A DNA stretch of 64,000 nt. Source: Xanthobacteraceae bacterium (lineage in GTDB: Bacteria; Pseudomonadota; Alphaproteobacteria; Rhizobiales; Xanthobacteraceae). The translations under genes were made by a program, and so were the position numbers. The notes under the pieces were generated by a model, which made no database searches, was not told the DNA's origin, and saw only the letters and a list, made by a program, of their open reading frames with translations. Location of the stretch: NCBI GenBank assembly GCA_031291445.1, contig JARLJA010000152.1:1-64000 (forward strand), given 5' to 3'. Shown piece after piece: positions 8,175-17,355 of the stretch; within the stretch, counting starts at the first letter, position 1; every line of letters starts with the position of its first letter.

Positions 8175-10559
8175 ATGCCGCTTGACCCCCGCCGCATCGA
8201 GATCCTGTCGGCGCTCGCGCGTAAGGTCCTGTGGCTGTCTTCCTGGACGATTCACCACGCCAATCACATCCGGCCGAACATCGACGGGCTTAAGGTTGGC
8301 GGCCACCAGGCCTCGTCGGCCTCGCTCGCGGCCATCATGTCGGCGCTCTATTTCGCGGTGCTCAAGCCGGAAGACCGCGTTGCGGTGAAGCCGCATGCGA
8401 GCCCGGTCTTTCACGCCATTCAGTATCTGTTCGGCAAGCAGACGCGCGAGAAGCTGGAAAACTTTCGCGGATTCAAGGGCGCGCAATCCTATCCGTCACG
8501 AACCAAGGACGTCGATGACGTCGATTTCTCGACGGGCTCCGTCGGGCTGGGGGTGGCGCAGACGCTGTTTGCCTCGCTGGTGCAGGACTACGTCAAGGCG
8601 CACAGCTGGATGGATGGCCGGACGGAAGGCCGGATGATTTCTCTGGTCGGCGATGCGGAGATGGACGAGGGCAATATTTTCGAGGCGTTGCTGGAGGGAT
8701 GGAAGCACGGGCTGCGTAACACGTGGTGGATCGTCGATTACAACCGGCAGAGTCTCGATGCGGTCGTGCGGGAAGGGTTGTGGGAAAAATTCGAGACCAT
8801 GTTCCGGAATTTCGGTTGGGATGTCGTCATCGTGAAATACGGCCGGCTGATGTTGGCTGCGTTCGCGGAGGAGGGTGGCGAGGCTTTGCGCCGCTGGATC
8901 GACAATTGCCCGAACCAGATGTACGCGGCACTGTGCTTTCAGGGCGGCGCCGCCTTCCGCAAGCATCTGCATGATGACCTCGGCGACCAGAGCGCGGTGT
9001 CGCGCCTAATCGAACGGCGCAGCGATCACGAGTTGCTCGAGCTGATGTCCAACCTCGGTGGCCACGACATCGCTAGCATGATCGAGGCTTTCGAGGCGAT
9101 CGACCATGACCGGCCGGTCTGCTTCATTGCCTACACCATCAAGGGGGTCGGGCTGCCGTTCCAGGGCCACAAGGACAACCACGCCGGCCTGATGACGCCG
9201 GCGCAGATGGACAAGTTTCGCACCGCCCAGAATATCAGGCCCGGCCATGAATGGGACAAGTTCGAGGGACTGACGGAAACGCCGGAGAGCCTGTACGCGT
9301 TTCTCGACGCCGTTCCGTTTAACCGCGCCGGATCGCGGCGCCTTGGCGCGCCCGCCATCGAGGTGCCGGCGCAACTGGCGTTCTCACCCGCACCCGAGAT
9401 GTCGACGCAGCAGGGCTTCGGGCTTGTGCTGAACGAACTGGCGCGCGGCGACAGCGAACTTGCGTCCCGCATCGTCACGGCGTCGCCGGATGTGACGGTC
9501 TCAACCAATCTCGGGGCCTGGGTCAACCGTCGCGGGCTGTTCGCTTCGGCGGAAGAAGCCGACCTGTTCCGCAGCGAGAAGATTCCGTCGACCTTCAACT
9601 GGCATTTCTCGCCGAAGGGTCAGCACCTCGAACTCGGCATCGCCGAAATGAATCTGTTCATTCTGATGTCGGCGCTCGGGCTCTCGCATCAGATCAATGG
9701 TGCGCGTCTTCTCCCGGTCGCGACCCTCTACGATCCCTTCATCCAGCGCGGCCTCGATGCGTTGAACTACGCCTGCTACCAGGACGCGCGGTTCATGGTG
9801 GTGGCGACGCCTTCGGGCATCACGCTGGCGCCGGAAGGGGGCGCGCACCAGTCCATCGCGACTCCGCTGATCGGCATGGCGCAGGATGGTCTCGCCGCCT
9901 TCGAGCCGGCTTTCGTCGACGAACTTGCCGTGATCATGGGTTGGGGCTTTTCCCATATGCAGCGCGAACCAGCCGTCGAGGGCGAAGATGCGAAAGGCGG
10001 CTCGGTTTATCTGAGGCTTTCGACGCGGACCATCGCGCAGCCGCAGCGCGTCATGACCGATGAACTGCGCAACGACATTGCGAGCGGCGCCTACTGGCTG
10101 CGCAAACCGGGGCCCAATGCCGAAGCGGTGATCGCCTATACCGGGGCGGTCGCGCCCGAGGCGATCGAAGCGACGGGGCTTCTCGGGGACGGTCGACGCG
10201 ACATCGGGCTGCTTGCGGTCACCTCTGCGGATCGCCTGCACGCCGGCTGGATCGCGGCGCGTAAGGTCCGGCGCGGCTGGCGCGGGCCACACATTTCCAG
10301 TCATATCGAAAAGCTGCTTGCACCATTGCCGCGCGATTGCGGCATCGTCTCGGTCCTCGACGGCCATCCCGCAACGCTCAGTTGGCTTGGCGGAGTCTGC
10401 GGCCATCGCATGGAAGCGCTTGGTGTCGAGCATTTCGGTCAGACCGGCACCATCAATGACCTCTATCGCCACTACGGCGTCGATGCCAATTCAATCATTG
10501 ACGCGGCCGAAGGCGTGATGGCCGGCAGGCCCGTATTGCATCGCAAGATGGCGGTTTGA
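8175..10559 (+). CDS. Pyruvate-dehydrogenase-E1-like 2-oxoacid decarboxylase (homodimeric AceE type)
   Basis: A 794-residue thiamine-diphosphate enzyme of the single-chain AceE/transketolase-like class, somewhat shorter than E. coli AceE. The ThDP/Mg motif is GDAEMDEGN with the closing Asn about 30 residues on (residues about 160-194). SLVQDY, YTIKGVGLPFQGHKDNHAG and HFSPKGQHLELGIAEMN belong to conserved E1 regions. The start is supported by GGAAGGA shortly before the ATG. It should oxidatively decarboxylate a 2-oxoacid and pass the acyl group to a lipoyl E2. No E2 or E3 lies nearby, so it must borrow them. With an Lrp regulator alongside, 2-oxobutyrate or another amino-acid-derived oxoacid is as likely a substrate as pyruvate. 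Confidence 0.88.
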   Translation: MPLDPRRIEILSALARKVLWLSSWTIHHANHIRPNIDGLKVGGHQASSASLAAIMSALYFAVLKPEDRVAVKPHASPVFHAIQYLFGKQTREKLENFRGFKGAQSYPSRTKDVDDVDFSTGSVGLGVAQTLFASLVQDYVKAHSWMDGRTEGRMISLVGDAEMDEGNIFEALLEGWKHGLRNTWWIVDYNRQSLDAVVREGLWEKFETMFRNFGWDVVIVKYGRLMLAAFAEEGGEALRRWIDNCPNQMYAALCFQGGAAFRKHLHDDLGDQSAVSRLIERRSDHELLELMSNLGGHDIASMIEAFEAIDHDRPVCFIAYTIKGVGLPFQGHKDNHAGLMTPAQMDKFRTAQNIRPGHEWDKFEGLTETPESLYAFLDAVPFNRAGSRRLGAPAIEVPAQLAFSPAPEMSTQQGFGLVLNELARGDSELASRIVTASPDVTVSTNLGAWVNRRGLFASAEEADLFRSEKIPSTFNWHFSPKGQHLELGIAEMNLFILMSALGLSHQINGARLLPVATLYDPFIQRGLDALNYACYQDARFMVVATPSGITLAPEGGAHQSIATPLIGMAQDGLAAFEPAFVDELAVIMGWGFSHMQREPAVEGEDAKGGSVYLRLSTRTIAQPQRVMTDELRNDIASGAYWLRKPGPNAEAVIAYTGAVAPEAIEATGLLGDGRRDIGLLAVTSADRLHAGWIAARKVRRGWRGPHISSHIEKLLAPLPRDCGIVSVLDGHPATLSWLGGVCGHRMEALGVEHFGQTGTINDLYRHYGVDANSIIDAAEGVMAGRPVLHRKMAV

Positions 10560-10576
10560 TACTGGCGCGGATCACA

Positions 10577-10876
10577 GGCCCAAATGCAGTCGCGCTGAAT
10601 GGTTTCGGCTCGGCTGACGATTTTGCCCGGCTCTACCTGGTCCCGGGGATGAACCATTGCGCCGGAGGTCCCGCGACCGATCAATTCGACGCGCTCAGCG
10701 CACTCGATGCCTGGGTCGAGCAAGGCCGCGCCCCGCAAGCCTTAGTTGCCAAGGCTCGCCCCGTGCCAGGCGTGCCGTGGCCGGACCGCACCCGGCCACT
10801 GTGTCCTTACCCCTCCTACGCGGCCTACACGGGCAGCGGCAGCATTGAAGACGCGGCGAATTTCGTCTGCAAGTAG
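10577..10876 (+). pseudogene. Tannase/feruloyl esterase C-terminal fragment
   Basis: About 99 residues matching only the C-terminus of the tannase/feruloyl esterase family: FARLYLVPGMNHCAGGPATD, containing the catalytic His region, then ALSALDAWVEQGRAP, ending in TRPLCPYPSYAAYTG and FVCK. The family is normally about 500-600 residues. The nucleophile and lid regions are missing and the fragment begins immediately after the E1-like stop codon. A deletion joined the two, so it is almost certainly non-functional. Confidence 0.8.
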
Positions 10877-11292
10877 CGGGGCAAAAGCGAGCTGCCGGAA
10901 GGATACGGCAGGGTCGACTTCGTGTGATCCAGGAGCACAGGCACGGCTTCGATCTCCTGCCCCAGGCGTTCATCGACCTGCTGGCAGGCCGGAGCTCCGG
11001 AAGTCAGGTCGTCTGGATCGACCTTCCGAAGTGATGCATGGAACGCAATTCCGGGCGGCATGAAATTGTGGAGCCGGCGCGCCGCCGGGAAGCGCGCCCT
11101 TGCCTTGCCGCTATCAAGCAAATCCACATATGGTTCCGTGAACATCTGGCGTATACGGCCTTCTGACTTTCTCTTCAGCGCCGATACAATGCCGTCTTGA
11201 CCAAGATGAGCCGCTCCATCTTCTGTGTAGGAAGCAGTCGCCGTGAAATAGTCCGAAACAGCCTGGAGGTCAGCCGTGTTGAGACGGTGCGT
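10825..11292 (-). pseudogene. SnoaL/NTF2-like fold remnant
   Basis: An open minus-strand frame begins after a TAA just above 11292 and has no start codon before it. Its first 60 residues (LQAVSDYFTATASYTEDG, HLGQDGIVSALKRK, MFTEPYVDLLDSGKARARF) have the pattern of a SnoaL-like or nuclear-transport-factor-2-like domain, where acidic and aromatic residues line a small-molecule pocket. After about residue 70 the sequence loses that character and runs into the end of the tannase fragment on the other strand. I read it as a truncated relic. The rest of the interval up to 11414 holds nothing I can support. Confidence 0.4.
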
Positions 11293-11414
11293 TTAAATTC
11301 GAGTTTAACGCCCTTAATGCCAGCATATCCGCAAGATACAAGGCGTCGCTCATATTGTTATCAGCTCCGGTGTCGCGTCCCGCCACGACGGCAGAGGTGC
11401 GGCCCTTTTTGCAT

Positions 11415-12929
11415 CTACCCGTCTGTCCCATTTCGTCCGACCTGTCTCAATCTCACGTGAATGTTTTTTTCCTGGGTGTACGCGAACATCTCCTCGATAC
11501 ATTCCTCGCGCCCGATACCGGATTGCTTGAATCCGCCGTATGGCGAGCCCAGGAAATGCTTCGAGGTTTCGTTGATCCAAACAAATCCGGCCTCCACCTC
11601 GATCGCAGCACGGTGCGCCACAGAAAGATCATTTGTCCAAATTGAGCAAGTGAGCCCATATTCCACCGCATTGACCTGACCAATCATGATCTTCTCGTCG
11701 CACCACTTGAACATGGATAGCACGGGACCAAAAATCTCTTCATTTGCGATCTTCATGTCGGGCGTGCAGTCGGCATAGATGCTCGGCTCGATATAGAATC
11801 CCGTCGCGAGCCTGGGATCAGAGGGTCTCCGACCTCCACAGAGCAGGCGAGCGCCACTATCCTTCGCGGATTCCAAGTATGAAAGTACACGGTTGTACTG
11901 CAGCTCTGAAACGATCGCTCCCATGGTCGTTTCCGGATCGGTGGGAATTCCGGGGCGAAAATAGCTCACTTTTTCTACAACGAGCGTCAGCACATCTTCA
12001 TAGATGCTTTCGTGTATGAACGCGCGGCTGGTAGATCCGCAGGACTGTCCACACCAACCGAAATTCATGCCCGCAATCACCCCTTTCGCGACCTCTTCCG
12101 GATCGGCGTCGCCATAAGCTATGAGCGCGTTCTTGCCGCCGAGCTCGAGCAGGACCGGCTTCACGGTTTCTGCCGCCGCTTTCATAATCGAGCGCCCAGT
12201 CGCGGCGCTCCCGATCAACGCAACCAATGCGACGTCGGGATGGCCGGCCAGCCGCGCACCCGCCTCCCTGCCGCCAGGCACGACGTTGAACACGCCCGGC
12301 GGGAAAAAGTCTCCGCAAAGCTCGGCAAACCGCAGTGCGGAGAGCGGCGCCTGTTCGGGGGGCTTCACCACGACTGTGTTGCCAGTCGCAAGCGCGGCTG
12401 CCGATTTGGCAGCACAGAACATGAGGGGATGGTTGAACGGAATGATGCGGCCCACCACCCCCCGCGGCTGGCGCACGGAAAAGTTCACCACGTCCGGCCC
12501 CATCGGGATGGAGGCACCTTTCACCTCGGTGACCAGCCCCGCAAAGAACTCCATCTGGGCGGCCGCACTGGCTGCGTCGGAGATCATCTCCCTGACCGGA
12601 TTGCCGCAATCGGCGGCATCGATCATCGCAAGCTCGCCGGCGTTATCCCGCAGAATCTGCGCGACTTTCTTCAGAATGCGGGCACGGTCGAGCGGCGGAA
12701 CGCGGCGCCATTCATCGAACCCTTGCTTTGCCGCGCGAATGGCGGCGTCCATATCCTCGGCGCTACAATTTGCGACATTCCCGAGAGACTCGCCCGTGCC
12801 AGGGCTGTTCGTCTGAATATATTCGCCACTCTTTGGGGCGTGCCATTCCCCGCCGTAATAGGCATCGCGGTGGGTCGGCAACGAGATCGTACTCGGGATG
12901 GTCGGCTGTTCAGGGATGTGTGTAGCCAT
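11415..12929 (-). CDS. Aldehyde dehydrogenase (NAD(P)-dependent), possibly carboxybenzaldehyde dehydrogenase
   Basis: A 504-residue ALDH-superfamily enzyme. The catalytic Glu is E262 (LELGGKN) and the nucleophile is C297 (GQSCGS). The cofactor region IIPFNHPLMF, with the lysine in VVVKPPEQAPLSA, is intact. ATG 12929 is preferred over an in-frame ATG at 12995 because AGGAAG precedes it at good distance and homologues begin near here. It is the last gene of a minus-strand run with a hydratase-aldolase that releases an aromatic aldehyde. Oxidation of that aldehyde to the acid, as PhdK does in phenanthrene breakdown, is the most economical role. The substrate is inferred, not shown. Confidence 0.85.
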   Translation of the reverse strand: MATHIPEQPTIPSTISLPTHRDAYYGGEWHAPKSGEYIQTNSPGTGESLGNVANCSAEDMDAAIRAAKQGFDEWRRVPPLDRARILKKVAQILRDNAGELAMIDAADCGNPVREMISDAASAAAQMEFFAGLVTEVKGASIPMGPDVVNFSVRQPRGVVGRIIPFNHPLMFCAAKSAAALATGNTVVVKPPEQAPLSALRFAELCGDFFPPGVFNVVPGGREAGARLAGHPDVALVALIGSAATGRSIMKAAAETVKPVLLELGGKNALIAYGDADPEEVAKGVIAGMNFGWCGQSCGSTSRAFIHESIYEDVLTLVVEKVSYFRPGIPTDPETTMGAIVSELQYNRVLSYLESAKDSGARLLCGGRRPSDPRLATGFYIEPSIYADCTPDMKIANEEIFGPVLSMFKWCDEKIMIGQVNAVEYGLTCSIWTNDLSVAHRAAIEVEAGFVWINETSKHFLGSPYGGFKQSGIGREECIEEMFAYTQEKNIHVRLRQVGRNGTDG

Positions 12930-13015
12930 TCGCTTCCTGTTCACCGTTAGATTGTCGTTCAGTGGCAACAAAGAGGTGCGTTCTTCTTCCGCCATTTGGT
13001 CGTGGCCGCTCGATG

Positions 13016-14296
13016 CTAGGCGGAGGTGTCACCCACGACTGGCTGCCCGCGAGTGCCTCCCTCGAGCGCGGTATCCCGTAAGACGGTTGGGTAGGGACCG
13101 AGCGAGCTGATCAATACGATCGAGATCACCAGCACAATGGCGAGCCCCATCAGGGGAACATCATATGCGCCAATCAACTCTCGCGCCGAACCTATCAAAT
13201 ATGGACCGAGTCCGGTTGCTATTGAATATAGAGAAATGAACGTACCGTAGATCTCGGCAAACGAAGACAGGCCGAAATATCGGCTTAGCAGATAGCCACC
13301 AATCTCGGTTTCAGCACCAAATCCGATTCCGATCAGAATGCCGGCGCAGATCAAGGCTGCTTGGGAGTTGTCTGAAAAGATGACTATGGCCAAGCCGATG
13401 AGAGGAGCCAAAAAAAACGGCAGCGCAGCTCTGGGCGTATCAAAGTAGTCCTGCAGCAGACCTGATATCAATCTCCCGGCAATCTGCGCCACCCCGATCG
13501 ACGTAAGAAAGCTCAGCGCCAAGGGCGCGATAACGCCACGCTCGCCCAGCATCACCACCGAATGAACGAGGACCCCGGTAATTGAGACTGCCATGAGGCA
13601 GAGCGCGCCGGTTACCAACCAAAACGTAAGGCTGCGACGCGTCTCTTTCGCTGACGCTCCGTAAGAGCGATGATCGATTTGGGCGGTCGGCTTCTTTGAT
13701 GACCGATCCCCTGGTTCGCGGATGAAGAATATAGAAGATATGAGACCAACTAGCGTTACCAGCGCTCCCAGGCCAATGTACGCACCTCGCCAGCCGTAGG
13801 CGGCTGCAAGTAAGCTGACATACTTAGGAAGCAGAGCTCCCCCGATTCCAATCCCGCCCCCGACAGCAAGACCCAGAACTAATCCCCGGCGACGCGCGAA
13901 CCAAATCGAGACCACCTTGGAATAGAGCGTCGGGGACTGCACCGCCGCACCGGCACCCAGCAATGCAAATAGCGGGAGCAGCGTCCAGCTTGACCCGTCG
14001 TTCAACGACATGGCGACCAACACGATACCGAAATAGATCACCCCCGGAATCAGCACTGCTCGGGCGCCGAACCGGTCAGCCGCGCGTCCTAGCAGGGGGC
14101 TGCTTAGAGCAATCAGAATCGTAGAGAGGAAGAGAGCACCCGAAAACGTCGAGCGCGACCAATTGAACTCCTTCGTCATCAGCGCCAGAAAAACAGGCGC
14201 CGTGTAGAAGGTGACGGGTCCCGTGCCAACGAAATTTCCGAGTGCGGCGCCTGTCGCAACAGCGACGTGCGAGGCGCTTCCTTCCGACGCGGTCAT
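13016..14296 (-). CDS. MFS transporter, probably aromatic acid or anion uptake
   Basis: 426 residues with 12 predicted hydrophobic segments and a central charged loop (about 200-220). The loop-2 motif is recognisable as LLGRAADRFGAR, and LYSKVVSIWFARRRGLVLGLAVGG is typical of the OFA/MCT-like MFS branch. Its start overlaps the stop of the LysR gene by 4 bp (ATGA), so the two are translationally coupled. In this cluster it most likely imports the aromatic acid that the neighbouring enzymes degrade. Confidence 0.85.
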   Translation of the reverse strand: MTASEGSASHVAVATGAALGNFVGTGPVTFYTAPVFLALMTKEFNWSRSTFSGALFLSTILIALSSPLLGRAADRFGARAVLIPGVIYFGIVLVAMSLNDGSSWTLLPLFALLGAGAAVQSPTLYSKVVSIWFARRRGLVLGLAVGGGIGIGGALLPKYVSLLAAAYGWRGAYIGLGALVTLVGLISSIFFIREPGDRSSKKPTAQIDHRSYGASAKETRRSLTFWLVTGALCLMAVSITGVLVHSVVMLGERGVIAPLALSFLTSIGVAQIAGRLISGLLQDYFDTPRAALPFFLAPLIGLAIVIFSDNSQAALICAGILIGIGFGAETEIGGYLLSRYFGLSSFAEIYGTFISLYSIATGLGPYLIGSARELIGAYDVPLMGLAIVLVISIVLISSLGPYPTVLRDTALEGGTRGQPVVGDTSA

Positions 14297-15249
14297 CTAT
14301 CCCTCCCCTTTTTCTTCTTTTGAACTTGTTGCGAGTCCGCGCCCAAGAGCTCCACTCCCGGCCAGACGCCTTGCTTGACTGCATTCGCCAGAACGGTTGA
14401 AAGCGCTGTTCTGACTCGTTTCACCTCGGTCAAGTGTGAACGTTGCCGCCGCACGGTGATGGCCCATGTGACCTTTGCCCCATCGATGCGACTGCACCAG
14501 ATATCCGGCTGTGGCCGAGGGACAAGGTATCCTGCACCGACGCTTTGGTCGACCAAACCGGCCTTGATGAGGTCCTGGCAAAGATCCAAGCTTTCCGCTT
14601 CGATCATCGGCGGAAACTTCAGCCTTCGCTCCTCAAGCATCCGTTGCAGCCCGAGCCGGAACGGATTCGGCCGGCCCGGCATCGCCAAGGAATAGCGTGC
14701 GACTTCCTCTGCCGAGATCGGATCGGGAGGCTTCGGCAACTTCACGCTCCGGAACAAGATCATGGGCTCGCGAATGTAGCCCACTTCTTCAAAGTCAGCG
14801 GCGGGGACCTGTCCCTCGACGAGAATGGCGACATCCAAAAGCCCCTGCAGGAGGAGATCTCGCGTCTGCGTGTTTAGGCCCTCGAAGACTCGCATGTTAA
14901 TATTCGGCGCGATGCGCCGCATCTCGGCAATTAAAGGTATCGTAATCAAGTGCCGGAAGGGGGTCGGCATGCCCAGAACGAGTCGAGCCGGCGCATCGTT
15001 GAGCAAGTCGTTCCGCAATTCTGCTGCTTGCCGCAGAAGCTTGCCCGCGTGAGCGTAGAGAAGCCGACCTGCGTCGGTCAATTGGACGCCTTTGCGCTGG
15101 CGCGTAAAGACGCGTTGTCCAATATCCCGTTCGACGCTCGCGATAGAACGAGTGAGCGCCGGTTGCGTTAGCCCCAACTCCTTCGCAGCGCGATTGATGC
15201 TGCCAAACTCGGCGACCCGAATGAAATGCTCAAGGCTTCTCAAGTTCAA
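14293..15249 (-). CDS. LysR-family transcriptional regulator
   Basis: 318 residues. The N-terminal winged HTH is canonical (LEHFIRVAEFGSINRAAKELGLTQPALTRSI; QRVFTRQRKGVQLTDAG). The remaining 230 residues form the periplasmic-binding-protein-like effector domain, with a Lys/Arg-rich tail. Unlike most LysR genes it is not divergent: it lies inside the minus-strand catabolic run, 59 bp after the hydratase-aldolase gene and coupled to the MFS gene. It is the best candidate to bind the repeated element found upstream of the decarboxylase-like and dioxygenase-like genes, with an aromatic pathway intermediate as inducer. Confidence 0.93.
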   Translation of the reverse strand: MNLRSLEHFIRVAEFGSINRAAKELGLTQPALTRSIASVERDIGQRVFTRQRKGVQLTDAGRLLYAHAGKLLRQAAELRNDLLNDAPARLVLGMPTPFRHLITIPLIAEMRRIAPNINMRVFEGLNTQTRDLLLQGLLDVAILVEGQVPAADFEEVGYIREPMILFRSVKLPKPPDPISAEEVARYSLAMPGRPNPFRLGLQRMLEERRLKFPPMIEAESLDLCQDLIKAGLVDQSVGAGYLVPRPQPDIWCSRIDGAKVTWAITVRRQRSHLTEVKRVRTALSTVLANAVKQGVWPGVELLGADSQQVQKKKKGRDR

Positions 15250-15308
15250 CGAAACACCCTCTTATCGTTCGTTCGGCCAAGACCGACGGCCTGGAGCGCA
15301 AGCACCTT

Positions 15309-16280
15309 CTATTTCGATGGTATCATGTATTCCTTCTCCAAGACCGCCCAGCGCCGACCGCACTCCAAACCACCTTCCATGTAGCGGGCGGGAGCGTCGA
15401 GATAGGGCGGGCGCGGCGGCCCGGGATCGATCAGGCCCGCGCTGGCGAACCGCTGATGAGCAATCGGTATGCTGTAATTCATGAAAGCCGCGAGATCGCC
15501 ACCGGCGAACATTGCGGACTCCGCCCAATTGCATTTCTCGGAGATCGCCGCTGCCAGATCCCAATTCCGGGACAGAATCGCCTTCGAAAGAGCTGCAATC
15601 GGTGCGGGAGCGCAAGCGACGCTTCCCGACCAGCATGCCTTGATCAAATCGGGCATTGCCTTGGCCGCGTCATACCAGTGCGTGCCAAGCGGCAGAACGC
15701 GAAGATGTTCCCCAACGGCGGCGGCGTCCCCGATCAGCGCGGGACCACCGACGTGCTTCGCTGCCACAACCTCCTTGATCTTGGCGAGCTCGAGATAAGC
15801 CTCGCGGGAAATCTTTCCTTTGAATGCGACGGGATTGTCATAGACCACCAATGGTACACCGGGCAGCGCGTCCGCCAGGTCCCTGTAAAATCGCACGATC
15901 CCGACGTCATCTAGGGCAAGCCACATTGGTCGTCCGACAAAGAGACCGTCTGCGCCGACCGCCATTGCCCGCCGAGCTCGGGTGATCGTGTCGCGTGTGT
16001 TCAGCGTGGTAACGCCGGCAAACACCGGGCTGCGTCCTGCCGTCGTTTGGGCGACACACTCGACGAACGAAACGAATTCCCGTTCGGTAAGTGTGGCGCC
16101 TTCCCCGAACGTACCGGTTGTCATTAGTATTTCGATTCCGGCGTCAAGGACCAGGCGCGTCATCTTCTCAGTTTCGCTGAGATTGACGGTGTCCTCCGAC
16201 GACCAATGAGACGCGTCGGGCGTTGCCGGTGTCGCGAGAATGCCGGCAACGCCAACGAAGTTTGAGGGTGTGATACGCAT
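15309..16280 (-). CDS. Hydratase-aldolase of the DHDPS/NAL superfamily (NahE/PhdJ-like)
   Basis: 323 residues in the dihydrodipicolinate-synthase fold. The Schiff-base lysine is K175 (AAKHVGG) and the conserved Tyr is Y148 (VVYDNP). The segment TTGTFGEGATLT at 54-65 replaces the GTTGE motif of true DHDPS and is characteristic of trans-o-hydroxybenzylidenepyruvate and carboxybenzalpyruvate hydratase-aldolases such as NahE and PhdJ. Those enzymes add water to an arylidene pyruvate and split off pyruvate plus an aromatic aldehyde. It lies 15 bp downstream of the dioxygenase-like gene, whose product would be such a substrate, and upstream on the pathway from the aldehyde dehydrogenase. Confidence 0.85.
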   Translation of the reverse strand: MRITPSNFVGVAGILATPATPDASHWSSEDTVNLSETEKMTRLVLDAGIEILMTTGTFGEGATLTEREFVSFVECVAQTTAGRSPVFAGVTTLNTRDTITRARRAMAVGADGLFVGRPMWLALDDVGIVRFYRDLADALPGVPLVVYDNPVAFKGKISREAYLELAKIKEVVAAKHVGGPALIGDAAAVGEHLRVLPLGTHWYDAAKAMPDLIKACWSGSVACAPAPIAALSKAILSRNWDLAAAISEKCNWAESAMFAGGDLAAFMNYSIPIAHQRFASAGLIDPGPPRPPYLDAPARYMEGGLECGRRWAVLEKEYMIPSK

Positions 16281-16295
16281 GGCGATTTCCAGGGG

Positions 16296-17348
16296 TTAAG
16301 ATTCTACAGCCGAGATTTCAGTGACTTCGCGAAGCAGCCCAAGCCGCCGATAGATCTCTCGGTCGCTTGTGCAAAAAAGCCGGGCCCCGGCGCTATCCGC
16401 TCGATGAAAGAAACTCTTGTTTTGAGGGGCCGTAAATACGTCGTGCGGTCCCCACCTCAACTCAGCGCCCCCTATGGTCGAAACTCCAGTCCCCTCCACC
16501 ACGACAAAGATCGAACTCGCACTGGACCGCCGCGCGACAGTGTTCGATCCGCCCCGAAGTTCGATCGCGTAACAATCAAGAAGCCCCAAGCATGAACCAC
16601 CTGTCAGCGGATTGGTGTAACGGACCGTCTTCGATCCGTCATCCATCCTGGGGACGAGTTGCATGGCTCGTAACACGTCACCCCAAGGATAGCGAAACAT
16701 AGGGGAATACTCGGGATGCCACGCTCCCTCGAGCGCCGGTACGACGCCCGGAACGTGAAACATCTGATCGGGAAAGGTGAGAGGTACATCCCGTGCGGGT
16801 CCCGGCTGAAACGCTTCAGTGCCGATCACACGATGCAACTGCACATCCAGGATATCGACCCAGCATGCCAATTCCTTTCCGTGATGAACGTGCTCGTGCC
16901 AAGTCCACCCAGGCGTGAGAATGAGGTCGCCCGGCTCCATTGTGCAGGCTTTGCCGTCCACGACTGTCTCGACTCCGGGGCCGCCTTCCACGACAAACCG
17001 CAACGCACTCATCGAGTGTCTGTGCGGGCGAGCACGCTCGCCCGGCAACAGCGTCTGATAGGTCGCGTTCATGACGCCGCAGGTCATGTCCTCATCCGGG
17101 CCGCGAGATCGAGAGCTGCGAAGGCTCAATACCCGCCGCTCAATTGATGTCGGATCCTCGACCTTTGCGGTCTCGTGCAGAACAGGTTGGATCTCGCTCC
17201 ACCGCCAGATATGCGGCTTTTCATCGGCGCGTTCGTTGACTTGCGCATTCGGAAACTCCCAAAGCGGAGCCATTCGCAAGCGATCCCAAGCCGCACGAAG
17301 ATCCTGCGGGACTTGCGGGTCTGCGGAACTGCGATGGACATGCGGCAT
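16296..17348 (-). CDS. Bicupin ring-cleavage dioxygenase (gentisate / 1-hydroxy-2-naphthoate dioxygenase-like)
   Basis: 350 residues with two cupin domains. The first carries the metal-binding set PHRHSMSALRFVVEG and WTWHEHVH, as in gentisate 1,2-dioxygenase and 1-hydroxy-2-naphthoate dioxygenase. The second cupin (about 240-330) has degenerate ligands, normal for the family. Fe(II)-dependent cleavage next to a carboxylate is the expected chemistry. ATG 17348 is chosen because GGGAGGA sits 6 nt upstream; an in-frame TTG further upstream lies within a leader hairpin. With a hydratase-aldolase directly downstream, a hydroxynaphthoate substrate fits better than gentisate, whose product needs an isomerase and hydrolase not present here. 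Confidence 0.82.
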   Translation of the reverse strand: MPHVHRSSADPQVPQDLRAAWDRLRMAPLWEFPNAQVNERADEKPHIWRWSEIQPVLHETAKVEDPTSIERRVLSLRSSRSRGPDEDMTCGVMNATYQTLLPGERARPHRHSMSALRFVVEGGPGVETVVDGKACTMEPGDLILTPGWTWHEHVHHGKELACWVDILDVQLHRVIGTEAFQPGPARDVPLTFPDQMFHVPGVVPALEGAWHPEYSPMFRYPWGDVLRAMQLVPRMDDGSKTVRYTNPLTGGSCLGLLDCYAIELRGGSNTVARRSSASSIFVVVEGTGVSTIGGAELRWGPHDVFTAPQNKSFFHRADSAGARLFCTSDREIYRRLGLLREVTEISAVES

Positions 17349-17355
17349 GACGTAT

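Noticed and set aside
5101-11198. A 36-bp imperfect repeat (5101-5136 and 11163-11198, 29 matches) that could be attachment sites of an island next to tRNA-Glu
   Set aside because: Neither copy contains the tRNA 3' end. Both lie in minus-strand coding-like sequence giving similar short peptides (DGNAAALKK and DGIVSALKRK), so chance or coding similarity explains the match.
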